Positions 17,547-26,283 of a DNA stretch of 64,000 bases are shown piece by piece; the stretch's first letter is position 1, and each line of letters begins with the position of its first letter. The notes under the pieces were generated by a model that worked only from the letters and a program-made list of their open reading frames with translations, had not been told where the DNA came from and made no database searches. Position numbers and translations under genes: made by a program. The stretch comes from Rhizobium sp. Root483D2 (GTDB lineage Bacteria; Pseudomonadota; Alphaproteobacteria; Rhizobiales; Rhizobiaceae), in contig NZ_LMFB01000012.1 in the NCBI RefSeq assembly GCF_001426685.1, forward strand, positions 54,655-118,654, given 5' to 3'.

Positions 17547-18303
17547 TCTGGGCCGGCAGTTCGACCAGCGGTGCCGGTATCTCGCTGGTCTTTTCGGCCG
17601 CCTTGCAGATGTCGGCAATCACGCAACGCTGGCATTCCGGTTTGCGGGCCTTGCAGCAATAGCGCCCGTGCAGGATCAGCCAATGATGCGCGTGATAGAG
17701 ATAATGATCGGGAATGATCTGCATCAGCTTGTGTTCGACTTCGTCCGGGGTCTTGCCCGGTGCCAGACAGAGCCGGTTGGCGATGCGGAAAATATGCGTA
17801 TCGACCGCCATGGTCGCTTGCCCGAAGGCCATCGATAGCACCACATTGGCGGTCTTGCGGCCAACGCCGGGCAGGGTGATGAGGTCTTCGCGGGTGCGCG
17901 GGACTTCGCCGCCGTATTCGGCGATCAGCTTTTCGCTGAGCGCAATGACATTCTTCGCCTTGTTGCGGTAAAGCCCGATCGTCCGGATATAGTCGCGAAC
18001 CTGGTCTTCTCCGAGCGCCACCATTTTTTCCGGCGTGTCGGCAATGGCAAAAAGCGCCCGCGTCGCCTTGTTGACGCCCGCGTCCGTCGCCTGTGCCGAC
18101 AGCGCCACCGCAACGACCAGGGTGAACGGATTGACATGTTCCAGCTCGCCCTTCGGCTCGGGCCGCTGGATCGAGAAGCGGCGGAAAATCTCCTCGATTT
18201 CCGCTTGGCTATAGGCTGTCTTCGGCTTTGACCTGGCGCGGCCGGTTGTCGCGGGTTTCGCTTTCGCAGGTTTGAGCGCGGATTTTGGCTTCACGTTTTT
18301 CAT
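17539..18303 (-). CDS. nth: Endonuclease III
   Basis: A 254-residue bifunctional DNA glycosylase/AP lyase that removes oxidised pyrimidines. The helix-hairpin-helix LPGVGRKTANVVL carries the catalytic Lys, and VDTHIFR carries the catalytic Asp. The 4Fe-4S cluster is C-x6-C-x2-C-x5-C (CCKARKPECQRCVIADIC). A basic, Ala/Pro-rich N-terminal tail of about 40 residues (KPKSALKPAKAKPATTGRAR) precedes the domain. Starts at 18339 and 18303 are possible; 18303 avoids overlap with the divergent gene. Confidence 0.95.
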   Translation of the reverse strand: MKNVKPKSALKPAKAKPATTGRARSKPKTAYSQAEIEEIFRRFSIQRPEPKGELEHVNPFTLVVAVALSAQATDAGVNKATRALFAIADTPEKMVALGEDQVRDYIRTIGLYRNKAKNVIALSEKLIAEYGGEVPRTREDLITLPGVGRKTANVVLSMAFGQATMAVDTHIFRIANRLCLAPGKTPDEVEHKLMQIIPDHYLYHAHHWLILHGRYCCKARKPECQRCVIADICKAAEKTSEIPAPLVELPAQII

Positions 18304-18325
18304 GATGCATCTATAGTCATTCGCC

Positions 18326-18823
18326 ATGAACGATGGCAACGCCGAGATATCGAACGAGGACCAGCCGGTTTTTGCAGCCGAGCTGACGCCCTATCGTTCG
18401 CTGGGGGTCAAGGGCTTCAAGGTTTTCCTGCTGATCGCAGCGCTGATGAGCCTGCTCCATATTTTCGTGTTCGTCGTGATCGGCGCCTGGCCGATCGTTT
18501 TCTTCTTCGGGCTGGATTTCCTGCTGCTGTTTGGCGCTTTCTGGCTGAATTATCGCTCCGCCCGTGCCCGCGAAGAAATCCGCGTGTCCCGCACTGATGT
18601 CTGCGTGCGCAAATTTAACCCGGCCGGCCGGATGATCGAACACCGGTTCAACCCCTTCTGGACGCGCTTCAACATTGCCCGCCACCAGGAAATCGGCATC
18701 GTCTCCATGCAGCTCAGCGACCGGCAGCGCAGCACCGATATCGGCTCCTTCCTCAACCGCGACGACCGCGAAACGTTCGCCACCGCCTTTTCCGGCGCCT
18801 TGGCTACCGTGAAACGGCGTTAG
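18326..18823 (+). CDS. DUF2244 membrane protein
   Basis: A 165-residue protein with two membrane helices (about residues 32-52, FKVFLLIAALMSLLHIFVFV, and 55-75, WPIVFFFGLDFLLLFGAFWL) and a cytoplasmic C-terminal domain, matching DUF2244. Its function is unknown. It is divergent from nth with 22 nt between the starts. Its stop codon lies at the edge of the long palindromic element that follows. Confidence 0.85.
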   Translation: MNDGNAEISNEDQPVFAAELTPYRSLGVKGFKVFLLIAALMSLLHIFVFVVIGAWPIVFFFGLDFLLLFGAFWLNYRSARAREEIRVSRTDVCVRKFNPAGRMIEHRFNPFWTRFNIARHQEIGIVSMQLSDRQRSTDIGSFLNRDDRETFATAFSGALATVKRR

Positions 18824-19008
18824 AGCGCTTCATCTTTAAACGAAAGCATTCTGCCGGAAATTCATCCGGCCCTTTGGGTTGGCTGAAAACGGCCGTCCAC
18901 TGTGTCGGATGGCTGGCCCGATGGATCGGCATCGCTCTGCGCCATCCTTCGTGTGGAACGGCCGTTTTGAGCCAACAGAATTGCTTCCGTTTAAAGATGA
19001 AGCGCTCT
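18822..19008. repeat. 187-bp palindromic intergenic element
   Basis: The ends are a perfect 21-bp inverted repeat: AGAGCGCTTCATCTTTAAAC plus G at the left (18822-18842), and its reverse complement at 18988-19008. Inner arms also pair: TTGGCTGAAAACGGCCGTCC with GGAACGGCCGTTTTGAGCCA, then GGATGGC with GCCATCC at the tip. The left arm has a side hairpin, GCCGGA/TCCGGC, at 18853-18870. This is a branched, mobile-looking element like rhizobial RIME or MITE elements; identity to a named family cannot be checked here. It overlaps the DUF2244 stop and ends 66 nt before the ada-like start. Confidence 0.85.
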
Positions 19009-19074
19009 TGGACAAGAATCGGGTGGCGATCCCCCATTGGGAGTGATTATCTCTGGCACCAAGGAGATAGAACC

Positions 19075-19947
19075 ATGGATATCAAAACCTCGAAGCCCAC
19101 TGATATCACGCCGCAAGGCAGCGATTATGAGATCGTCAGCCGCGTCGTCGAACTGCTGACCGAGAATTATCGCGAGCAGCCGTCTCTCGACGCCATTGCC
19201 AGCGATCTCGGCCAGTCGCCGACGCAGTTGCAAAAGACGTTTACCCGCTGGGCCGGGCTCTCTCCCAAGGCGTTCCTGCAGGCCGTAACCCTCGATCATG
19301 CCAAGCGCCTGCTGCGCCAGGAGGAATTGCCGCTTCTGGAAACCAGCTTTGAGCTTGGCCTTTCAGGCCCAAGCCGGCTGCATGATCTCTTCGTCACCCA
19401 CGAGGCGATGTCGCCGGGCGAATGGAAGTTGCGCGGTGGCGGCTTGACCATTCGCTACGGGTTTCACCCATGCCCGTTCGGCGTGGCGCTGGTGATGGTC
19501 ACTGATCGCGGATTGGCGGGCCTTGCCTTCAACGATGCCGGCGACGAGAAGGCGAGTTTCGAGGATATGGCGAGCCGCTGGCCGAATGCCAGGTTCATCG
19601 AGGATAGCGCAGCGACCGCAGGCTATGCCGCCCGTATTTTCGACGCGAAGGAATGGAGCGCCGAAGAGCCTTTGCGTGTCGTCCTGATCGGCTCCGATTT
19701 TCAGATCCGCGTCTGGGAATCGCTCTTGAAAATTCCCATGGGCAAGGCCGTCACCTATTCCGACATCGCCTGCGATATCGGACAGCCCACAGCCTCACGC
19801 GCCGTCGGCGCTGCCGTCGGCCGCAACCCGATTTCGTTCGTCGTCCCCTGTCACCGGGCGCTCGGCAAGAGCGGCGCCTTGACCGGCTACCACTGGGGCC
19901 TCACCCGCAAGCGGGCCATGCTTGGCTGGGAAGCGGGCAAGCTCTGA
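19075..19947 (+). CDS. Ada-type methylated-DNA-protein cysteine methyltransferase
   Basis: A 290-residue protein. An AraC-like helix-turn-helix domain (about residues 20-110, SLDAIASDLGQSPTQLQKTFTRW) is joined to an O6-alkylguanine-DNA methyltransferase domain ending in the active-site motif PCHRALGKSGALTGYHWG. It transfers the alkyl group from O6-alkylguanine to its own Cys. The N-terminal methylphosphotriester zinc domain of E. coli Ada is absent. The frame opens upstream at 18874 inside the palindromic element, but AAGGAG lies just before the ATG at 19075. Confidence 0.92.
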   Translation: MDIKTSKPTDITPQGSDYEIVSRVVELLTENYREQPSLDAIASDLGQSPTQLQKTFTRWAGLSPKAFLQAVTLDHAKRLLRQEELPLLETSFELGLSGPSRLHDLFVTHEAMSPGEWKLRGGGLTIRYGFHPCPFGVALVMVTDRGLAGLAFNDAGDEKASFEDMASRWPNARFIEDSAATAGYAARIFDAKEWSAEEPLRVVLIGSDFQIRVWESLLKIPMGKAVTYSDIACDIGQPTASRAVGAAVGRNPISFVVPCHRALGKSGALTGYHWGLTRKRAMLGWEAGKL

Positions 19948-19953
19948 CAAAAA

Positions 19954-19977
19954 AAAGGGCGGTTTGCGCCGCCCTTT
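19954..19977. terminator. Bidirectional terminator between ada-like gene and gpmA
   Basis: Perfect 9-bp stem AAAGGGCGG/CCGCCCTTT with a 6-nt loop, between convergent genes. A-rich sequence on the left gives a T run for the minus-strand gpmA transcript. Confidence 0.85.
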
Positions 19978-19999
19978 GATGGAAGCAATCAACTCCGGC

Positions 20000-20635
20000 T
20001 CAATGCGCGCCGGACATGTCGCCCAGCACTTCCTTGGACGCGACGGTGGAATCGGCCTTCAGCTTGTAGACCATCGGCACGCCGGTCGCGAGGTTGACCG
20101 AGAGGATCTGTTCGCGGTCGAGCCGGTCGAGAACCATCAGCAGCGAGCGCAACGAATTGCCGTGGGCAGCAACGAGCACCTTTTCGCCTGCCAGCACGCG
20201 CGGCAGGATGTCGGTCATGTAATAGGGCCAGACGCGGGCGCCGGTGTCCTTCAGGCTTTCGCCGCCCGGCGGCGGTACGTCATAGGAACGGCGCCAGATA
20301 TGCACCTGTTCTTCGCCCCACTTGGCGCGGGCGTCGTCCTTGTTGAGGCCGGAGAGATCGCCGTAGTCGCGCTCGTTCAGGGCCTGGTCCTTGATGGTTT
20401 CGAGGTCGGGCTGGCCGAGATTGTCGAGAATGAGCTTCAACGTATGCTGCGCGCGCGTCAGAACCGAGGTGAAGGCGACGTCGAACTTGATGCCGTAATC
20501 GGCCAGCGCCTTGCCACCGGCATTGGCTTCCTCGATGCCCAGCGGCGTCAGGTCAGGGTCCTTCCAGCCGGTAAACAGGTTCTTCAGGTTCCAGTCACTT
20601 TGGCCGTGACGCACAAGGACGAGGGTGCCGCTCAT
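20000..20635 (-). CDS. gpmA: 2,3-bisphosphoglycerate-dependent phosphoglycerate mutase
   Basis: A 211-residue histidine-phosphatase-fold enzyme. The phospho-acceptor His is in [19 protein letters not shown] at the N-terminus, and the second catalytic His in [12 protein letters not shown] near residue 155. It interconverts 3- and 2-phosphoglycerate in glycolysis and gluconeogenesis. The protein is shorter than the 250-residue enterobacterial form, as is common in alphaproteobacteria. It follows dapB by 27 nt on the same strand. Confidence 0.95.
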   Translation of the reverse strand: MSGTLVLVRHGQSDWNLKNLFTGWKDPDLTPLGIEEANAGGKALADYGIKFDVAFTSVLTRAQHTLKLILDNLGQPDLETIKDQALNERDYGDLSGLNKDDARAKWGEEQVHIWRRSYDVPPPGGESLKDTGARVWPYYMTDILPRVLAGEKVLVAAHGNSLRSLLMVLDRLDREQILSVNLATGVPMVYKLKADSTVASKEVLGDMSGAH

Positions 20636-20662
20636 GGAAATTCCTCCGGGGAGTTTTAGGGA

Positions 20663-21481
20663 TCAGGACAGCCCGAGCACGTCGAGCATGGAATAGAAGC
20701 CGGGTTTCTGGTTGCGTGCCCAGAGTGCGGCGGTAACCGCGCCACGGGCAAAGATCGCCCGGTCGGTGGCGGAATGGGACAGCGTCACCTGCTCGCCTTC
20801 GCCGGCGAGGATGACGGAATGTTCGCCGATGACCGAGCCGCCGCGCAATGTGGCAAAGCCGATTGTCCCGGCAACACGCGCCCCGGTATGGCCGTCGCGC
20901 ACCCGAACGGAATGACCGGCAAGGCCGATCTGGCGCCCCTTGGCAGCCGCTTCGCCCAGCAGCAAGGCCGTTCCCGAGGGGGCATCCACCTTGTGCTTGT
21001 GGTGCATTTCGAGGATCTCGATATCCCAGTTTTCCGGTCCGAGCGCGCGTGCCGCCTGCTCCGTCAAAACACCGAGCAGGTTGACGCCGAGGCTCATATT
21101 GCCGGATTTGACGATCCTTGCATGCCGCCCGGCCGCCTTGAATTTTTCCTCGTCATCCGCAGAGCAGCCGGTCGTGCCGATCACATGGACGATGCGCGCC
21201 TGCGCGGCAAGCCCGGCAAAATCCACCGAAGACGCCGGCGCGGTAAAGTCGAGCACGCCTTCTGCCTCGACAAAGGCCTCGAGCGGCTCGCCGGTGATAA
21301 CGACGCCGGTCGGTCCAAGGCCTGCGATCTCGCCGGCGTCCCGGCCGATGAAGGCGGAGCCCGGCCGTTCGACGGCGGCAAACAGGGTGGCACCCGGCAT
21401 GGCGTGGATGGTGCGGATCAGGGTCTGGCCCATCCGTCCTGCGGCTCCGACCACCACCAGCTTCATGTCTGTCCCGCTCAT
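20663..21481 (-). CDS. dapB: 4-hydroxy-tetrahydrodipicolinate reductase
   Basis: A 272-residue NAD(P)H-dependent reductase of the lysine/diaminopimelate pathway. The nucleotide loop is [12 protein letters not shown] at the N-terminus. The family signature [15 protein letters not shown] near residue 155 holds the catalytic His and Lys. The product feeds meso-diaminopimelate for peptidoglycan and lysine. It sits 14 nt after the upstream ABC transporter and 27 nt before gpmA, so the three may be co-transcribed. Confidence 0.97.
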   Translation of the reverse strand: MSGTDMKLVVVGAAGRMGQTLIRTIHAMPGATLFAAVERPGSAFIGRDAGEIAGLGPTGVVITGEPLEAFVEAEGVLDFTAPASSVDFAGLAAQARIVHVIGTTGCSADDEEKFKAAGRHARIVKSGNMSLGVNLLGVLTEQAARALGPENWDIEILEMHHKHKVDAPSGTALLLGEAAAKGRQIGLAGHSVRVRDGHTGARVAGTIGFATLRGGSVIGEHSVILAGEGEQVTLSHSATDRAIFARGAVTAALWARNQKPGFYSMLDVLGLS

Positions 21482-21495
21482 GCCCGTCTCATTCC

Positions 21496-23307
21496 TCAGA
21501 TCAGTGTTTCGGCGTCCGCGACCGGTTGCGCAGTTGATGTGCCCTGCAGGTTGTGCAGGCGAGCGTAAAGGCCGTCGCTGCGCTGCGCAAGCGCCTCATG
21601 CGTGCCTTCTTCCGCCACGATCCCATCCTTCATGACGATGATCTTGTCGGCATTGACGACGGTCGAGAGGCGGTGTGCGATGACAACCACGGTGCGCCCG
21701 CTCATGGCGTGATCGAGCGCCTTCTGCACGGCGGCTTCCGATTCGGTATCGAGCGCCGATGTCGCCTCATCGAGAAGCAGGATCGGCGCATTGCGCACCA
21801 GCGCGCGGGCGATCGAAAGCCGCTGGCGCTGGCCGCCGGACAGGGTCACGCCGTTCTCGCCCACGGGCGTATCGTATCCGCGCGGCTGCGTGCGGATGAA
21901 GTCATGCGCATAGGCGAGTTTCGCGGCTTCCTCGACTTCCGCATCCGTGGCTGTCGGGCGGCCATAGCGGATATTGTCGCGGATCGAGCCTTCGAACAGA
22001 TAAGGCTGCTGCGAAACATAGGCGAGCCCGTTGCGCAGCGATTGCTTGGTGACATGGGCGATATCCTGCCCGTCGATCAGGATATCGCCGCCGGAAGGAT
22101 CGTAAAAACGCGGAATGAGGCTGATGACGGTGGATTTCCCGGCGCCGGATGGCCCGACCAGCGCCGTCGTCTTGCCGCCTTCGGCAATGAAGCTGACACC
22201 CTTGAGGATGTCGTCGCCCTCATTATAGGAGAAACGCACATTCCGGAACTCGATCTTGGCGGCCGTGATCTTTAAGGGCAGAGCATCCGGCAGGTCCCGC
22301 TGATGCGGCACCATATCGAGGATTTCGTAGATCATCCGGGCGTTGACGACGGCGCGTTCCAGCGAAACCTGCAACCGTGCCAGGCGCCTGGCCGGGTCAT
22401 AGGCCATTAACAGCGCGGTCACGAAGGCAAAAAAGGCACCCGGCTGGATGCCATCATAGATCGACCGGAAGGCGGCATAAGCCAAAACGCTGGCGATCGC
22501 AAAACCCGCAAAGGTTTCTGTCATCGGCGCGGTACGCTCGCTGAGGCGGGCAATGCGGTTGGCGCGGTTTTCCGCCCGGTCGATGATCGTCTCGACCTTG
22601 GTCCGCAGCTGCTCTTCCATCGTGAACGCCTTGACGATGGTGATGCCCTGGATGGTTTCCTGCATGGCGCCAAGCACATGGCTGTTGATCTCGACGGATT
22701 CGCGGGTTGCCAGCCGCAGCCGCCGCGAAATGTAGCGAAGGCCGATCAGGAGCGGCGGGGCAACGACGAAAACGATCAGCGTCAGCAGCCAGTCCTTGCT
22801 GATCATCACGCCGATCAACGCCACCAATGTCAGGAAGTCGCGCGCAAGCGACGTCACCGTCATGTTCAGCACGTCACGGATACCAGACACGTTCTGGCTG
22901 ATCTGAGCGGAAATCCGCGCCGAGCGCGTATCGCTGAAATAGCCGACGCTGAGCGCCATCAGGTGCGAATAGAGGCGGCGCTGGTAGCTGGCGACGATAT
23001 TGTTACCGATCTTCGAGAGCGCCACGGCCTGGCCATAGGTGGCAAAGCCGCGCAGGACGAAGGCGAGAAAGATCGCTCCACAGATGTAAAGAACGATGTC
23101 GGCACGCTTGTTGGCAAAGGCTTCGTTGACGACCGATTCCATGATCCAGGCGGTAAACGCGGTGGTTCCCGCAACAAGGACGAGGCAGGCGACGGCAATG
23201 GTATACCCGCGCAGATGCGCGCGCCCGTTTTCGGCGATCACGCGCTTGAGAACGCTGGTAATGGTCTCGCGATCGACTGCAGGGAGCTTTGTCTTGGCTT
23301 GCTTCAA
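21496..23307 (-). CDS. MsbA-like ABC exporter (membrane-ATPase fusion)
   Basis: A 603-residue half-transporter: six membrane helices in the first 330 residues, then an ATPase domain. Walker A is GPSGAGKST, the signature [15 protein letters not shown], Walker [13 protein letters not shown] and the H-loop VVIAHRLST. It should work as a homodimer. The MsbA lipid A/phospholipid flippase subfamily is the best guess; a drug exporter is the alternative. It is followed at 14 nt by dapB. Confidence 0.88.
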   Translation of the reverse strand: MKQAKTKLPAVDRETITSVLKRVIAENGRAHLRGYTIAVACLVLVAGTTAFTAWIMESVVNEAFANKRADIVLYICGAIFLAFVLRGFATYGQAVALSKIGNNIVASYQRRLYSHLMALSVGYFSDTRSARISAQISQNVSGIRDVLNMTVTSLARDFLTLVALIGVMISKDWLLTLIVFVVAPPLLIGLRYISRRLRLATRESVEINSHVLGAMQETIQGITIVKAFTMEEQLRTKVETIIDRAENRANRIARLSERTAPMTETFAGFAIASVLAYAAFRSIYDGIQPGAFFAFVTALLMAYDPARRLARLQVSLERAVVNARMIYEILDMVPHQRDLPDALPLKITAAKIEFRNVRFSYNEGDDILKGVSFIAEGGKTTALVGPSGAGKSTVISLIPRFYDPSGGDILIDGQDIAHVTKQSLRNGLAYVSQQPYLFEGSIRDNIRYGRPTATDAEVEEAAKLAYAHDFIRTQPRGYDTPVGENGVTLSGGQRQRLSIARALVRNAPILLLDEATSALDTESEAAVQKALDHAMSGRTVVVIAHRLSTVVNADKIIVMKDGIVAEEGTHEALAQRSDGLYARLHNLQGTSTAQPVADAETLI

Positions 23308-23320
23308 GCTGGTTTCCTCA

Positions 23321-23360
23321 AAACCCGGCGCGCTCTGAGGCGCCTTATTTCACCGGGCTC
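23321..23360 (-). terminator. Possible terminator between glk and ABC exporter
   Basis: On the minus strand, nested GC-rich inverted repeats (GCCCGG with CCGGGTTTT, and GGCGC with GCGC) lie between the glk stop and the next gene. The stems are imperfect, so this is a weak call. Confidence 0.4.
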
Positions 23361-23408
23361 TATAGTACCTTGATCCCTGTTTGGCGAGTCTGAGCCGCTG
23401 TCCTGGCT

Positions 23409-24434
23409 TCAAGTTCTCCAGCGCCGTCCCTCCGTTGCAACACCAAAGCGCGATGGCGTGCGCGCATAGGCGGCAAGGCCGGAAAGCGCTGCGGTCGGAT
23501 GGGTGACCACGAAAGTCGGAATGGTCTTGAGCAGCGCCGAATGCGGTGCCTTGTCTTCAAAGGCCTGCCGGAACTCCGGTTTCTTCAGCGCAGGCAGGAT
23601 CTTTTGCGAAATGCCGCCGGCCAGAAAAACGCCGCCACGCGCCATGAAGATCATCGCCATGTCGCCGGCAACGCGGCCGAGATAGGTGGAGAACAAGGAG
23701 ACTGTCTCGACAGCCAGTCCGTCAGTGCCGGCCAGTGCATGGGTGGTCACATCGGCCGGATCGGCAAGCGCCGGGTCGCGGCCCTCTGATTCGCAGACGG
23801 CGCGGTAGATGTTCGTGATCCCACGGCCGCAGAGCAACTGCTCGGCGGAAATCCGTCCTTCGATTGGCTCGAGGAAAGGCCAGATCTGGTAATCGCGCTC
23901 GCTGCGCGGACCGACATCCACATGGCCGCCTTCGCCGGGAACCGGAAACCAGGTGTGCTGCGCATGCACAAGTCCCGCAACGCCAAGGCCGGTCCCAGGG
24001 CCCAGCACGGCGCAGGAGGCGGAGTCGAGAACGGAGCCGGGGCCGATCTGTTCGCGGCCCTCCTCGCCGATCGCGGCGATCGCCAGCGCCTGCGCCTCGA
24101 AATCGTTGATGATGATGACATCTTCCAGCGACAAGGCCGTCAGCATGTCCCTCGGCTTGATCACCCAGCCGGCATTGGTCAGCGGAATATCGTCGCCCTT
24201 GACCGGGCCTGCCACCGCGATGATCGCCGATCGCGGCTGCACGGATGTCCTGTCGAGAATGCTGGTCTGCAGCGCTTCCTCGATGCTGGCATAGTTGGTC
24301 GTCGGAATGATCGGAAACAGCTTCGGCTCGGCAAAGGCGTCGATCAGCAGCGCAAACCGGGCATTGGTTCCGCCGATATCGCCGATCAGGATTGGAAAGG
24401 TGAGGCCGCTATCGGTATCTGGGAGCGTGGGCAT
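23409..24434 (-). CDS. glk: Glucokinase
   Basis: A 341-residue ASKHA-fold kinase that phosphorylates glucose with ATP to glucose 6-phosphate. The first phosphate motif is [14 protein letters not shown] near residue 17, the substrate motif [10 protein letters not shown] near 108, and the second phosphate motif [13 protein letters not shown] near 142. The zinc-binding cysteines of ROK kinases are absent, placing it with E. coli-type Glk. It lies downstream of the frameshifted mgsA on the same strand with 48 nt between. Confidence 0.95.
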   Translation of the reverse strand: MPTLPDTDSGLTFPILIGDIGGTNARFALLIDAFAEPKLFPIIPTTNYASIEEALQTSILDRTSVQPRSAIIAVAGPVKGDDIPLTNAGWVIKPRDMLTALSLEDVIIINDFEAQALAIAAIGEEGREQIGPGSVLDSASCAVLGPGTGLGVAGLVHAQHTWFPVPGEGGHVDVGPRSERDYQIWPFLEPIEGRISAEQLLCGRGITNIYRAVCESEGRDPALADPADVTTHALAGTDGLAVETVSLFSTYLGRVAGDMAMIFMARGGVFLAGGISQKILPALKKPEFRQAFEDKAPHSALLKTIPTFVVTHPTAALSGLAAYARTPSRFGVATEGRRWRT

Positions 24435-24482
24435 GAAGGGTTCCGTTATGATCGTGCAGACTGAAGGTCGATGAGAGCTGTA

Positions 24483-24862
24483 TCAGGGATGGTTGAAGTC
24501 GATCAACTGTTCTGCGGTCGCCCGGTTCAGCGCCATCGGAATATCGTAGACGGTGGCAAGCCGCATCAGCGCCTTCACATCGACATCGTGCGGCATGGCC
24601 GTCAGCGGATCGACGAAGAAGATCAGCATCTGTACGTCGCCGGTGGCAATCATCGCGCCGATCTGCTGGTCGCCGCCCAGCGGACCGCTCTTCAGCCGGA
24701 TCACGTTGAGGCTGGGGCAGGCCTCCTGCACCCGGCCGCCGGTGGTGCCGGTGGCAACGATTTCCAGCCGGCGAAAACTGCCTCATTGGCCTGCGCGAAC
24801 GCCGCCATGTCGTCCTTCTTCTGATCGTGCGCAATCAGCGCCACGCATTTCTGGCTGGCCAT
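24483..24862 (-). pseudogene. mgsA: Methylglyoxal synthase with one-base frameshift
   Basis: The frame from ATG 24862 reads [21 protein letters not shown], the MgsA N-terminus with its HD. The remainder, [20 protein letters not shown] then [12 protein letters not shown] with the catalytic Asp and [15 protein letters not shown], is in another frame. The break is in a run of four identical bases (24774-24777; TTTT on the coding strand); one extra T restores [15 protein letters not shown] and a 126-residue protein of normal length. MgsA makes methylglyoxal from dihydroxyacetone phosphate. The frameshift is either a real inactivation, phase variation in a homopolymer, or a sequencing error. Confidence 0.9.
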
Positions 24863-24992
24863 CACAGATCTCCCGGCATCAAGCCGACCGCAGAAAGTCT
24901 CGACTTAAATCGATTTGATTTTCTTTACAGCACAGTTTGCCGCTTGAAAAGCGCCGAACGTGCCGGCGCCTTAGCTCCCTGGAGGGCAGGAC

Positions 24993-26057
24993 TTACTGCA
25001 GGGCGGGACGGGCCAACGGAATAGGAACGCCCGTATCCGGAAGCTCGTTGCTGCCTGCGTGGATAGCCTGCCGGATTGCGGCTTCGCTGGACGCCGGCTG
25101 CGGCGCCACATAGGCGTTCCCGAACGTAGCTGACTGTTCGGAGGCCGCAGGTGCGGAAAGCAGCGCCGTGCAGGCTTTCGGCAAGTCCGAAAGGGTGGTG
25201 AAGCGTGGCTTTACCGGCTTTGCGTTCGGATCTTTCTTCGGCGTGGCCCAGGGCTCCTTGGTAAACCACCAGGCGAGCGACTTGTCGCAGCCATCGCCGC
25301 TGGCAACCGGCGCCTGCGCCTTGCAGTTCGGCGTGCCCGGCGGGCAGAACATGCGGATGTGGAAATGCTCGTCATGGCCATAGACCGGACGCACCTTGCC
25401 AAGCAGATCGCGGTCGCCGGTCCAGGTCTCGCAGAGTTTCTTCTTGATCGCCGGATTGACGAAAACGCGCTCCACCTGCGGATAGCTCGCCGCCTGCATC
25501 ACCAGCCTGGCATGGGTCGGCGTCCAGCGGGCAGCGTTCACGGTCAGGAACTTGCTCTTGTCGAGCATAGACGTAAAAGGCATGTCTTCGCGCGCCTGGG
25601 TGGACAGAGGCTGTGCGGGTTTGGGCGTAAACCAGATGTCGGCATCGAGCCCGATCTGGTGGGAGGCGTGTCCGGTGATCATCGGCCCGCCGCGCGGCTG
25701 CGAAATGTCGCCGATCAGGATGCCGGATCCCCATCCAAGTTGCACCGCATCCTGGGAAAACCGTTCCAGAAGCTGGATCATCGCCGGATTGCCCCAGCGG
25801 CGGTTTCGCGACAGGCGCATCGCCTGCCATGTCGGCCCGTCGGTCGGGATCGCCACGGCGCCGGCCATGCAGCCCTTGGCATAAAAGCCGATCGGGTTTG
25901 GCGCCGCCTCGCTCGGAAGCTGCACCTTGCCAAAGATCTGCTTGGCAGGTGTATCGTCAGCCGAAGCGGCCGCACCTGCGGCGAGGCTGAGGCCCGTCAA
26001 CGCTATCAGCGCAACCGATGCCATCCGCCGGAAATAAGCCGTCTTCGTCGCTGCCAT
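24993..26057 (-). CDS. mepA: Penicillin-insensitive murein endopeptidase
   Basis: A 354-residue secreted peptidase of the LAS/MepA family that cleaves D-Ala-mDAP cross-links. A signal peptide (VALIALTGLSLAAGAAASA) is followed by the catalytic domain. Zinc ligands are in GHASHQIGLDADIW near 135-148 and in HDEHFHIRMFCPP near 230. A long C-terminal tail is Pro/Ala-rich. The frame opens with TTG at 26075, but the ATG at 26057 is the likelier start. It is divergent from yejA, whose transporter imports peptides such as those released from murein. Confidence 0.93.
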   Translation of the reverse strand: MAATKTAYFRRMASVALIALTGLSLAAGAAASADDTPAKQIFGKVQLPSEAAPNPIGFYAKGCMAGAVAIPTDGPTWQAMRLSRNRRWGNPAMIQLLERFSQDAVQLGWGSGILIGDISQPRGGPMITGHASHQIGLDADIWFTPKPAQPLSTQAREDMPFTSMLDKSKFLTVNAARWTPTHARLVMQAASYPQVERVFVNPAIKKKLCETWTGDRDLLGKVRPVYGHDEHFHIRMFCPPGTPNCKAQAPVASGDGCDKSLAWWFTKEPWATPKKDPNAKPVKPRFTTLSDLPKACTALLSAPAASEQSATFGNAYVAPQPASSEAAIRQAIHAGSNELPDTGVPIPLARPALQ

Positions 26058-26131
26058 CTGCCGCCCGTTTCCCAATCAATCCATGGTGTTCCGCGTCCGG
26101 ATGTGCCCATCCGCGATTCGCCTGGTAGACA

Positions 26132-26154
26132 CTGACACGCCGTCTTTGTGTCAG
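26132..26154. promoter_or_regulatory. Inverted repeat in mepA-yejA spacer
   Basis: CTGACAC and GTGTCAG, a perfect 7-bp inverted repeat with a 9-nt spacer, between the divergent mepA and yejA genes. It is 75 nt from the mepA start and 130 nt from yejA. It could be an operator or an mRNA hairpin in the mepA leader. Confidence 0.4.
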
Positions 26155-26283
26155 ACTTACGCACACACGCAACCGTGACCCAAAAAAAAGGCCCGATTTG
26201 AGGCAGCTTCTGTCAATTGCCCGGATTTTGCCTATTCTGTCGTCCAGTAGCGGAAAAATGAAAAACGGAAGAGGCGAATTGGC

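Noticed and set aside
18874-19074. N-terminal extension of the ada-like gene into the palindromic element
   Set aside because: The extension encodes repeat sequence; AAGGAG and an ATG at 19075 give a normal start.
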